This document shows, piece after piece, positions 1 to 6,606 of a DNA stretch of 20,540 nt. Each line of letters opens with the position of its first letter. Within the stretch, counting starts at the first letter, position 1. The notes under the pieces are model-generated. The model worked only from the letters and a program-made list of their open reading frames with translations. It did no database searches and was not told where the DNA came from. Source of the stretch: Rhodospirillaceae bacterium (GTDB taxonomy: Bacteria > Pseudomonadota > Alphaproteobacteria > UBA8366 > GCA-2717185); NCBI GenBank assembly GCA_002717185.1, contig PBDC01000042.1, forward strand, positions 1 to 20,540, given 5' to 3'. The position numbers and the translations under genes were made by a program.

Positions 1-465
1 GTAATTGATGCCACAGAGTGGAGTTCGCCGTCGGTTAACGAACCGGTCGGTTTCCATAAGATTGCAAAATACATCATTTTCCCGGGCGTACATCAGCCGG
101 GTGCTACACAAGAGTGTGAGTTTAACAAAGCCGCTTGGGACAAGATTTCTGCTCGCGATCAGCATTTAATTGAGCTGGCGGGTGAGCTGCGTACATTCCG
201 CGCATGGCGTAACCACGCCTATAACGATCTGTTCGCTTATCGTCGTATGGCGAAGGGCGGCAACACCATGCTTCGCTTGGAGCAATCCTTCATCGATGCC
301 GCTCAGAAGGCCGGCAACGAATGGGCGGATAAGCAGATTGAGGGCAATGCATGGTTCAAGAAGGCATTGAACCACCAGCGTAAATTCCAGCATGACATGA
401 GCGTATATTCGAAGATGCGTTCAGGTCCGGGTACGCGCACGGCAATCGGCGACGTTCTTAAGTAA
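1..465 (+). CDS. TRAP transporter substrate-binding protein, DctP/TakP-like (3' part only)
   Basis: This is the C-terminal 154 residues of a periplasmic solute receptor; the start lies outside the window. The frame is open from base 1 to a TAA. The visible part opens with VIDATEWSSPSVN, then GFHKIAKYIIFPGVHQPG. This resembles the DATEW...GF.K.A.YY..PGW.E.G stretch of TakP-type receptors, which bind 2-oxo acids and related carboxylates. A helical tail with many charged residues follows, as expected for the family. The receptor delivers its ligand to the DctQ/DctM permease pair encoded directly downstream on the same strand. A terminator-like hairpin sits in the 87-base gap before dctQ. The ligand cannot be told from this part, because the residues that set specificity lie mostly in the missing N-terminal domain. 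Confidence 0.88.
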   Translation, partial: VIDATEWSSPSVNEPVGFHKIAKYIIFPGVHQPGATQECEFNKAAWDKISARDQHLIELAGELRTFRAWRNHAYNDLFAYRRMAKGGNTMLRLEQSFIDAAQKAGNEWADKQIEGNAWFKKALNHQRKFQHDMSVYSKMRSGPGTRTAIGDVLK

Positions 466-488
466 GCCGATTAATAGAAGAAAATTTT

Positions 489-520
489 AGGGGGAGCGTG
501 AATAGCGCTTCCCCTTTATT
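489..520 (+). terminator. terminator/attenuator hairpin between TRAP receptor and permease genes
   Basis: GGGGGAGCG (490-498) pairs with CGCTTCCCC (506-514) over nine pairs including one G-U. The loop is 7 bases and TTTATT follows. An A-T pair (489/515) extends the stem. It lies 24 bases after the receptor stop and before dctQ. This is the layout of a partial terminator that would let the receptor be made in excess over the membrane subunits. The U-tract is short and broken by one A, so readthrough is likely. Confidence 0.6.
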
Positions 521-552
521 CCGTTTATGTATTTCCAAATTGGATATGAGTA

Positions 553-1245
553 ATGGACGCGGTACTTAGCGTATGGTCGGAAACGCATTCGTTGATCCTC
601 TCGGGCGAACCTAAGGGACACGGCTGGTTTCTCGGAGTATTAGTCGGAATTTTCTACATTACGGCTCTCTATGCTCTTTGGGGTTTAGCGCATGCGGTTA
701 TCGGGCGTGATGTATTTAATTTCGTTCGACCTATCGAAAAGATGGTTAAAGTTTTTGGAACTATTGCCGGCTGCATAATTCCATTTCTCGCAATTCTAAT
801 CGTCTACGAGGTTGTTATGCGCTACGCATTCCGAGCGCCGACCTTCTGGGCATTTGAAGTTTCGTACATGATGATGGGTACCAGTCTTATGCTGGGCATA
901 GCCTATTGCACGCAGCTCCGTCGTCACATCCGCGTGGATTTCTTTTTCGATACACGCTCTGAAAAGCAGAAGGCGTTAATCGATCTGACAGGGTACGTTT
1001 TCCTTCTATTACCGATGATTATTTGGATTTCCTGGGGCCTTTTTGAATATTTTATTGAGGCCTATAAATTTAACGAGCAATCAGGGGAATCAGCCTGGAA
1101 CCCGTTGATATGGCCGTTTAAATTTACGTTCGCCTTTGGTTTTTACTTGTTTACCCTTCAAGTGGTTGTTGAAGCCTTAAAGTGCATTTTGGTCCTTATG
1201 GACCGTGTTGTACCAGAACCAGATCTACCGGGAGGCTTCGAATAA
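553..1245 (+). CDS. TRAP transporter small permease subunit (DctQ family)
   Basis: An inner-membrane protein of 230 residues that pairs with the large permease to import an organic acid or similar solute with sodium. The family core is recognisable: a long hydrophobic helix ending YEVVMRYAF, then a W..E amphipathic segment (about residues 98-104), a glycine-containing helix, and HIRVDFFFD (about 124-132). Hydrophobic stretches lie at about residues 25-48, 65-88, 100-118, 145-168 and 192-216. That makes five rather than the usual four, with the extra one N-terminal, so the protein is longer than many DctQs. No strong ribosome binding site precedes the ATG; GGATATGAG is the nearest purine-rich stretch. 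The stop overlaps the dctM start by one base (TAATG), indicating translational coupling. Confidence 0.9.
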   Translation: MDAVLSVWSETHSLILSGEPKGHGWFLGVLVGIFYITALYALWGLAHAVIGRDVFNFVRPIEKMVKVFGTIAGCIIPFLAILIVYEVVMRYAFRAPTFWAFEVSYMMMGTSLMLGIAYCTQLRRHIRVDFFFDTRSEKQKALIDLTGYVFLLLPMIIWISWGLFEYFIEAYKFNEQSGESAWNPLIWPFKFTFAFGFYLFTLQVVVEALKCILVLMDRVVPEPDLPGGFE

Positions 1246-2588
1246 TGAGTGTCGAATTTGCATTATGGATGTTCCCGGCGCTGCTGGTTTGTTTGTTTAT
1301 GGGATTTCCCGTGGCGTTTTCCCTGATGGGTGTTGCACTTGTTTGGGGGATCATTCGTTTCAATGAAGCCGCGGTTGCGCTTTATTTGGCGAAAGTAGAC
1401 GATGTCGCCTCAAACTACGTCCTGGGCGCAGTCCCACTATTCATATTTATGGGATCGTTGTTGGAACGCTCTGGTGTTGCTGAACGATTATTTGAAGCGA
1501 TACATATGTGGACGAGACGATTGCCGGGTGGTCTGGCTATCGGCACGGTATTGCTATGCGTCGTATTCGCTGCGTCTACTGGTATAGTTGGCGCTACGGA
1601 AACGGTTGTTGGTCTGCTGGCTATCCCCGTGATGTTGCGGTACGCATACAACAAATCGTTGATTTCAGGCACTATTTGCGCTGGTGGCTCTCTCGGTACC
1701 ATCATTCCACCATCTGTGGTGGTTGTCATCCTTGGCCCTGTCGCTGATGTTTCGATTGGGGATTTGTTTGCCGGAATGATCCTGCCGGGGCTGATGCTTG
1801 CTGGTAGCTACATTCTCTACATTATTATTCGTTGTACCATTCGTCCCGATGATGGTCCCCGCGTAGGTGCGGACGAAAATGATCCTCCCTTTCTCGAGAA
1901 GCTGACTATGACGGCGACGGCTTTGATCCCACCGTTTTTGCTGATTGCAACAGTACTTGGATCGATCTTAGGAGGCCTTGCGACGCCAACAGAAGCTGCT
2001 GGATGCGGCGCTGTGGGATCAGTCATCATGTGCTTGTGCTACCGTACACTTACCGTGGCGGTCATGAAGGAAGCACTTTATAAAACGGTCATAATCACGG
2101 CAATGATCTTGTTGATTCTGATCGGTGGCACGATGTTTGCGGGTGTATTTACCGCCGCTGGTGGACTGATCGGTGTTCAGCAATTGATGGAGGCGGCTCA
2201 GCTGAACAACTGGGAAACCTTGGCGATTTTGCTACTGTTGGCGTTCGCCGCCGGTTTCGTATTGGACCTGATCTCGTTGATGCTAATCGTCGTCCCAATC
2301 GCGATGCCTATCATAGTTGGGTTCCCGTTCTACGAATTGGATCCGGGTTCGGTGAAGGTATGGTTCTCTATCTGCTTCCTAATCATGATCCAGACCAGCT
2401 ATCTGACGCCGCCAATGGCACCTGCTATCTTTTACTTGCGTGGCATCAGTCCGCCGGAGATCACGCTGATGCACATGTATAAGGGTGTTATCCCGTTTAT
2501 CTGCCTGCACATGGTGGTTCTGGCATTCGTGCTGGCGATGCCGAAGCTAGCGCTCTGGTTACCGACGATTCTGTTCCGAGGCTTTTAG
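1245..2588 (+). CDS. TRAP transporter large permease subunit (DctM family)
   Basis: The main transport subunit, 447 residues, with about twelve hydrophobic segments along its whole length. Family landmarks include GFPVAFSLMG near the N-terminus, VPLFIFMGSLLERSG, an ASTGIVGATETVVG turn, GGSLGTIIPPSVVVVILG, and a late LTPPMAPAIFYLRG loop. The start is taken as the ATG at 1245 because GGGAGG (1230-1235) lies 9 bases upstream and it overlaps the dctQ stop. An in-frame ATG at 1182 is inside dctQ and lacks this support. The protein works with DctQ and the receptor encoded upstream, moving the ligand with a sodium gradient. Its substrate is unknown. Length and topology are normal for the family. Confidence 0.95.
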   Translation: MSVEFALWMFPALLVCLFMGFPVAFSLMGVALVWGIIRFNEAAVALYLAKVDDVASNYVLGAVPLFIFMGSLLERSGVAERLFEAIHMWTRRLPGGLAIGTVLLCVVFAASTGIVGATETVVGLLAIPVMLRYAYNKSLISGTICAGGSLGTIIPPSVVVVILGPVADVSIGDLFAGMILPGLMLAGSYILYIIIRCTIRPDDGPRVGADENDPPFLEKLTMTATALIPPFLLIATVLGSILGGLATPTEAAGCGAVGSVIMCLCYRTLTVAVMKEALYKTVIITAMILLILIGGTMFAGVFTAAGGLIGVQQLMEAAQLNNWETLAILLLLAFAAGFVLDLISLMLIVVPIAMPIIVGFPFYELDPGSVKVWFSICFLIMIQTSYLTPPMAPAIFYLRGISPPEITLMHMYKGVIPFICLHMVVLAFVLAMPKLALWLPTILFRGF

Positions 2589-2603
2589 AGGAAGGCGGTT
2601 TAT

Positions 2604-2792
2604 ATGGCTGGCGCAAAGGTCAAGGTGGGCTATGAAGTCCACCCGGACGCGCATGAGATGCTGAAAACAATCGTCGAACGCTACAAGTTACCGGACGAGT
2701 CGAAGGCATTGCGCTGTCTGCTGGATTATGCGGCAACTGACGGAGACTGGGACGAAATCTTTGCCAAGGTTCGCTGTCGCCGCTGCGGTTAA
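2604..2792 (+). CDS. small conserved-looking protein, ribbon-helix-helix-like with C-terminal CxxC
   Basis: A 62-residue protein of unknown function. A good ribosome binding site (GAGGAAGG, 2588-2595) precedes the ATG by 8 bases and overlaps the end of dctM, so it is probably the last gene of the TRAP operon. The layout suggests a ribbon-helix-helix fold: a short strand (VKVGYEV, about residues 5-11), a helix (about 13-26), a turn, then a second helix (about 31-44). An acidic DGDWDEIF stretch follows, and the protein ends RCRRCG, a CxxC that could bind metal or form a disulfide. I recall similar short proteins ending in CxxCG in other alphaproteobacteria but cannot verify that here. It could be a DNA-binding regulator or a transporter accessory; neither is shown. 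Confidence 0.72.
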   Translation: MAGAKVKVGYEVHPDAHEMLKTIVERYKLPDESKALRCLLDYAATDGDWDEIFAKVRCRRCG

Positions 2793-2824
2793 TGGGACCA
2801 AGTGGCCTGGGATTAATCCGCAGC
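2782..2824. repeat. inverted repeat spanning both stop codons of the convergent pair
   Basis: GCTGCGG-TTAAT (2782-2793) faces ATTAA-T-CCGCAGC (2812-2824): twelve base pairs with one bulged T (2817) and an 18-base centre. The TAA of the 62-residue protein gene and the TAA of the phyH-like gene (minus strand) both lie in the arms. It is placed to act on transcripts from either side. There is no T-run on either flank, so it is not a canonical intrinsic terminator. Confidence 0.55.
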
Positions 2825-3754
2825 AGCTCCGCTGTACTGTTGATGGACCCGATCCATCTGGTCTTCACTCCAATCCTCTTTCTGTTGGAGCGCAAAGAGC
2901 GAGGTGTAGCCTTTTGACCAGTCCGGTGACATGACACAAGGGCGCGGGTCTATGAAAGCTTCACGGACCGCTTTGCCACGCACGATAGAGCCGGCAAATT
3001 CAGTTGTTAGTGGGTTTGGCATATAGGTAAAAGCGTCAGCCGCGGAATAGACGTTGAGCAGCAATGGGCGTCCAATATCGGACTGGTTGGGCTTGGAACC
3101 ATGGATCGTGCAGCAATTGTGAATTGTGACAGAACCTGCGGGTCCCATCAAATAATCAGCCGTATCTAGGTCGACTGTCTCTAAGTCCCTGTCAGTAATG
3201 TCGCCAGTCCATTGGTCCTTATCGTTGTATTGGCTGAACAAAGAACCTTTATGGCTTCGGGGGACGACACCAAGCGGTCCCTGCTCTGGGCCGACATCGT
3301 ATAGATATGTGCCTATAGTTAGCGGGCTGTAGTTGGTGTGCGCCCAGGACTGGATGTCCTGGTGCCATCTCACTTCCTCGCCGCCTTCGGACCATTTAAA
3401 GTTAAGCTTGGAGTGGTGGAACTTTACGTTTGGACCGACCAAATCGGCAGCGATATCGGTGATCAAGGAATCCGATGCGAACTTCCAGTAGAGTGGATCA
3501 TGCGCGACGGGTGACGATAAGCGACGCAATCGTGGGGTGTCGGCGGTGTGGCCGGGCTCCAGGTCAAAAATCGCGTCTGATATAGTAATTGATCGGCTTC
3601 GGTCCACCATCGAATTGGTCACCGCGCGAAGTCGCTCGATGGTCTCCATCGGCACAACGGAATCTAGGAGCAAGTAACCATTTTCGAAGTAGAAGTGCCG
3701 CTGTTTTTGGGTCAGGACTTTCGGGGCATAATCCTGGACACGTTCCGGATACAC
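2813..3754 (-). CDS. phytanoyl-CoA dioxygenase (PhyH) family oxygenase
   Basis: A cytoplasmic non-haem Fe(II)/2-oxoglutarate dioxygenase of 313 residues. The family usually hydroxylates a small organic substrate, using O2 and 2-oxoglutarate. The iron site is visible: H131 and D133 in RWHQDIQSW, then distal H218 in TIHGSKPNQS. R229 shortly after is placed to hold 2-oxoglutarate. GPLGVVPRSHKG (159-170) is also typical of the family, and the length is normal. The start is a GTG, chosen because GAGGAG lies 9 bases upstream. The gene converges on the TRAP operon and diverges from a dead GntR-type regulator, so a role in using the imported compound is possible. The substrate is unknown; WHQD and SRSHK-like motifs alone do not identify ectoine hydroxylase. 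Confidence 0.88.
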   Translation of the reverse strand: MYPERVQDYAPKVLTQKQRHFYFENGYLLLDSVVPMETIERLRAVTNSMVDRSRSITISDAIFDLEPGHTADTPRLRRLSSPVAHDPLYWKFASDSLITDIAADLVGPNVKFHHSKLNFKWSEGGEEVRWHQDIQSWAHTNYSPLTIGTYLYDVGPEQGPLGVVPRSHKGSLFSQYNDKDQWTGDITDRDLETVDLDTADYLMGPAGSVTIHNCCTIHGSKPNQSDIGRPLLLNVYSAADAFTYMPNPLTTEFAGSIVRGKAVREAFIDPRPCVMSPDWSKGYTSLFALQQKEDWSEDQMDRVHQQYSGAAAD

Positions 3755-3805
3755 GATTGGTTACTCCTCAGCTGTTTCGTCGAAGTTTAACCTGTCTGTG
3801 CATTA

Positions 3806-3819
3806 GCGACGATAGTCGC
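3806..3819. promoter_or_regulatory. small palindrome in the phyH/GntR-remnant divergent gap
   Basis: GCGAC-GATA-GTCGC is a perfect inverted repeat with 5-base arms. It lies between the phyH-like start (3754) and the regulator remnant (3862), where an operator would be expected. The arms are short and I cannot match them to a known GntR site. Confidence 0.25.
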
Positions 3820-3861
3820 GAAACTATATTACTGATATATACGAGCGACAAGGACCTACCC

Positions 3862-4000
3862 ATGGCGGTCGACCCCGCCAACGACACTGAGAAACTGTCC
3901 TCGCTGACCGATATGTCCTATCAGCGTATCGAAGAGGAAGTCTAAATGTGCGCTCTAACCTGGCAGCATCTTCTCGGAGGCGCAGTTGCACGCTAAGTAA
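3862..4000 (+). pseudogene. decayed 5' remnant of a GntR-family regulator gene
   Basis: The ATG at 3862 (AGGA just upstream at 3851-3854) opens a 27-codon frame, MAVDPANDTEKLSSL then TDMSYQRIEEEV, ending in TAA at 3943. The second part looks like the first helix of a GntR winged-helix domain. The expected continuation, xxxxx-PGS-x-x-SEAxL, appears one frame over: PGSIFSEAQLHAK at 3959-3997, then another stop at 3998. Between V and PG there are 16 bases instead of the expected 15, and a TAA sits just before PG. This fits a one-base insertion plus at least one nonsense change. Nothing recognisable as the recognition helix or effector-binding domain follows, so most of the gene is lost. It points away from the phyH-like gene, the usual place for its regulator. 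Family assignment is by eye from about 35 residues. Confidence 0.62.
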
Positions 4001-4106
4001 TATGGGTTCCGACTAATCTGTTCGTCCGACCTGATGTCATCGTGCAGAGGTTTGTTTATGCGCTGGTAGCCAGTTTATTTGGCTTGGCAATCAATTACTC
4101 TTCAGT
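4001..4106. other. gene-free stretch after the regulator remnant
   Basis: Together with 3755-3861 and the remnant, this makes a 350-base stretch without an intact gene. I see no recognisable protein fragment, RNA or terminator in it. A 36-codon open frame around 4003-4110 does not resemble a GntR C-terminal domain. Confidence 0.5.
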
Positions 4107-4889
4107 CTAGCTCTCACGTATAACTGGATTGCGTAACGTACCTATGCTGGAGATATCGATTTCACAGATGTCCCCATGCTTCATCTGCGGTGATTTGCCC
4201 TCGGTTCCCATCCATATTACATCGCCGGGATGCAGCGTAAGGTATTGTGACATTGCGCTGATATAGCGTTCGATCCCAAACAACATGTTGTTTGTCTCAA
4301 ATCGGATCGTCTCTTCGCCATTTAACCGAACCACTGTCTCCAGGCTATTGAGGTCGAGATTCGTTTCGATCCAGGGTCCCATTGGTTTAAAGGTGTCCGC
4401 GTTTTTGCCGCGCCAGAAAGTGCGGTCGCCCCGTTGCCAGGTGCGCTCGCTGACATCGTTGCCGATCGTGTAGCCGAAGACGCAAGACAGCGCTTCCGCT
4501 TCCGACAGACGTTTCGCCTCCTTGCCGATCACTACGACAAGTTCTGCTTCGTATTCGATCAGTTCTGTGGCGTCTTTAGGGATGACGATGGTGTCTTCAT
4601 GTCCGATCAGCGCGTTGTTGGCGCGATAGCCGATGTCGGGCTTTTCAGGAATATTTGGTTTCGCTCCCCGAGCTTCCGCCTGCTCCATGATATGGGCTAC
4701 ATAGTTTAGCCCGGCTGCGTAGAAGGTTTCCGGGATTACGGGCGGCAACAGCTTGACGGTATCCAGCGCGACGGTCTCTCCGGTTGGCGCTCCCCCATCG
4801 AGAATTTCGCCCGCGATCAGCTTGATCGTATCGCCCTCAATTATACCGCAGGCAACCGTGTTATTTTTTTCGAAACGTGCGTAACGCAT
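4107..4889 (-). CDS. fumarylacetoacetate hydrolase (FAH) family protein
   Basis: A 260-residue cytoplasmic enzyme of the FAH superfamily. These use Mg2+ or Mn2+ to cleave or decarboxylate acylpyruvates, or to hydrate 2-oxo-enoates. Metal ligands are visible: E114 and E116 in YEAELVVVIG, and D145 in IGNDVSER. The GKNADTFKPMGPWI segment (161-174) and the WMGTEGKSP turn (226-234) are also typical. A short N-terminal domain (residues 1-50) precedes the catalytic fold. The start has CAGGAGC upstream. It lies 17 bases after the glutathione transferase gene, so the two are very likely co-transcribed. The exact reaction (acylpyruvase, hydratase or decarboxylase) cannot be read from the sequence. Confidence 0.92.
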   Translation of the reverse strand: MRYARFEKNNTVACGIIEGDTIKLIAGEILDGGAPTGETVALDTVKLLPPVIPETFYAAGLNYVAHIMEQAEARGAKPNIPEKPDIGYRANNALIGHEDTIVIPKDATELIEYEAELVVVIGKEAKRLSEAEALSCVFGYTIGNDVSERTWQRGDRTFWRGKNADTFKPMGPWIETNLDLNSLETVVRLNGEETIRFETNNMLFGIERYISAMSQYLTLHPGDVIWMGTEGKSPQMKHGDICEIDISSIGTLRNPVIRES

Positions 4890-4906
4890 GGTGGATCGCT
4901 CCTGGG

Positions 4907-5539
4907 TTACATATTAATTCCACCTAGGGTTGGCATGCCCTTTTGCACGGCCGGCCGGTCGCTGATCGTATCGTACCAGCGTTTAACATTCTCAAACCGC
5001 GAGAGGTCGACCTTATGGCGCGGATGGCGGTGCGCCCAGGGATAGCACGCGATGTCTGCGATCGAGTACTCGTCGCCGGCTAAATATTCGTTATCCGCTA
5101 GCCGCCGGTCCATAACGCCGTACAGCCGATGCGATTCCTTGACATAGCGTTCGCTGCCATAAGGAACTTCGGTGTCGAGGCCAAGGAAGTGATGCGCCTG
5201 CCCCAACATCGGACCGAAGCCTCCCATCTGCCACATCAGCCATTCCATGGTTGCAACTCGCTTGCGCGCGTCGGTAGGGATAAACTTACCGGTCTTCTCG
5301 CCGAGATAGATCAAGATTGCGCCGGTTTCGAAGACGGAAATCGGTTTGCCGTCCGGGCCATCTGGATCGACGATAGCGGGGATACGATTGTTCGGCGAAA
5401 TTTTTAGGAAATCTGGTTCGAACTGTTCGCCCTTGCTGATATTTATCGCGTGTTCTTTATAGGGGAGGCTGACCTCTTCAAGCATCACGGACGCTTTACG
5501 GCCATTCGGCGTGGCCCAGGTGTACAGATCGATGGTCAT
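4907..5539 (-). CDS. glutathione S-transferase, YfcG/nu-class-like
   Basis: A 210-residue glutathione transferase that strongly resembles E. coli YfcG along its length. The N-terminal thioredoxin fold (1-85) has T10 and N12 in TPNGRKASVMLEE, matching the Thr-x-Asn pair by which YfcG handles glutathione in place of a catalytic Ser or Cys. SPNNRIPAIVD (48-58) and FETGAILIYLGEKTGKF (70-86) bind glutathione. The C-terminal helical domain carries MEWLMWQMGGFGPMLGQ and the folding motif YSIADIACYPW. YfcG-type enzymes mainly act as glutathione-dependent disulfide reductases. AGGA lies 8 bases before the ATG. It is the first gene of a two-gene unit with the FAH-family gene. Zeta-class maleylpyruvate isomerase was considered but fits less well. 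Confidence 0.92.
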   Translation of the reverse strand: MTIDLYTWATPNGRKASVMLEEVSLPYKEHAINISKGEQFEPDFLKISPNNRIPAIVDPDGPDGKPISVFETGAILIYLGEKTGKFIPTDARKRVATMEWLMWQMGGFGPMLGQAHHFLGLDTEVPYGSERYVKESHRLYGVMDRRLADNEYLAGDEYSIADIACYPWAHRHPRHKVDLSRFENVKRWYDTISDRPAVQKGMPTLGGINM

Positions 5540-5612
5540 AATTAGAATCCTATAGAAAAACGTTGATGAGCTGCGCGCGTCAATTGCCTATATCGCCGTT
5601 GCCGGCCAATGT

Positions 5613-5933
5613 TTATTTGTCGTGTTTGCTGCCACCTAGGCAATCGGGCGACGCCATGACTTGACCGCCGCGATCGGTCCATTCTTCTGGCGTCATGGTT
5701 TGCATGGACAGCGCGTGAATATCTTCCTTGAGTTCTTTGGCAAGGATTAAATTAACCTTCTGGTGGCGGCGAACCCGCGAGACGCCGCCGAATTCCTCAG
5801 CAACGATGACTACCTTGAAGTGTGATTCGGAGCCTGGCGGCACGTTATGCATATGACTTTCGTTGATCACCTCCAGATGGGCGGGTGTTAGCGATTCCGC
5901 GAGTTTTTGCTCGATAGCGGTCTGCACTGTCAT
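5613..5933 (-). CDS. bolA: BolA family protein
   Basis: A small cytoplasmic protein of 106 residues. BolA proteins pair with monothiol glutaredoxins to hold or pass on [2Fe-2S] clusters, and some bind DNA. It resembles E. coli BolA rather than IbaG: HNVPPGSESHFKVVIV (29-44), RRHQ with H57, IHALSMQTMTPEEW (72-85) and a late ASPDC with C98. The start is the ATG at 5933 because AGGAG lies 8 bases upstream; an upstream in-frame TTG at 5954 would put that site inside the gene. It follows a lipoprotein gene by 32 bases. The usual partner glutaredoxin gene is not next to it here. Confidence 0.93.
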   Translation of the reverse strand: MTVQTAIEQKLAESLTPAHLEVINESHMHNVPPGSESHFKVVIVAEEFGGVSRVRRHQKVNLILAKELKEDIHALSMQTMTPEEWTDRGGQVMASPDCLGGSKHDK

Positions 5934-5965
5934 GGTTATGGCTCCTGTCGGCAAGGGCTTCGGCG

Positions 5966-6553
5966 TTATTTTAAGAGTTTTGCGAGATCCTTGCGAATCT
6001 GGGCTTCGAACGCCGTGTTGAATTTTCTAATAACGGTCTCGGTGAGCGCGAACCAGAGATCCTCCCGCTCCGAAAGACTTGCATCTTCTGGCATGGTTCG
6101 GCTTTGTTTCGCTATCACTCTAGCTTGCGCGGTGATTTTGCGGTTGGGATCGGTTGCCTTGATCGAAACTTCGATATGCACATCATAACGCCAGGCTTGA
6201 TCCGTCGAGAAAGCGCCAGATAGTCCTTTCTTGACCTGCAATTTTGTCTCGGTTGCGGTAGCTCGATGGACGACAATGTTGGCTTGTCCAACTGTGCCGA
6301 CCGCGGTCAGTCGATCCGCAATCCATCGTTCTACCGCCTGCGCTGGCGGTGTGGGGAACTCGTGCCCGATGTTTGGGGCGGCGATGGGCTGCCGATAGCG
6401 TGGTTCGTAGTTGATTGCTGCAACATTCAACTTGATAGGCTGCAGGTGTGTGAAAGTGATCTCCGGGTAGGACGGTTGCGGACCGGCGGTCACGCAGGCG
6501 GTAAGCGCAAACATTGCTATTATGCAGGTGGTCCCAACCGTAATCAGCTGCAT
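5966..6553 (-). CDS. predicted lipoprotein of unknown function
   Basis: A 195-residue protein that I do not recognise. The N-terminus is a lipoprotein signal: a hydrophobic run MQLITVGTTCIIAMFALTAC, with C20 as the lipidated residue in an LTAC box. No Asp follows the Cys, so outer-membrane placement is more likely. The body has a proline-rich linker, then an alternating strand and helix pattern, and ends in a basic helix. The start at 6553 is chosen because GGAGGG lies 7 bases upstream. An upstream in-frame start would add ten residues before the signal. It sits 53 bases downstream of hslO and 32 bases before bolA, probably in the same transcript. No role is implied by the sequence. Confidence 0.82.
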   Translation of the reverse strand: MQLITVGTTCIIAMFALTACVTAGPQPSYPEITFTHLQPIKLNVAAINYEPRYRQPIAAPNIGHEFPTPPAQAVERWIADRLTAVGTVGQANIVVHRATATETKLQVKKGLSGAFSTDQAWRYDVHIEVSIKATDPNRKITAQARVIAKQSRTMPEDASLSEREDLWFALTETVIRKFNTAFEAQIRKDLAKLLK

Positions 6554-6606
6554 GGACGTTCCCTCCAAAATTCCAATATTCAATATGCGTGAGCAGCGTT
6601 ACGTCT

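Noticed and set aside
2813..3754. Ectoine hydroxylase EctD
   Set aside because: Only the general PhyH-family motifs match. No ectoine synthesis genes are near, and the segments around the iron site differ from those I remember for EctD.
4003..4110. Short open frame after the GntR remnant, possible rest of the regulator
   Set aside because: It is in the original frame but its hydrophobic sequence does not resemble a GntR recognition helix or FCD domain, and it is too short to judge.
4107..5539. Gentisate pathway (maleylpyruvate isomerase plus fumarylpyruvate hydrolase)
   Set aside because: The transferase is YfcG-like rather than zeta-class, and no gentisate dioxygenase is present.
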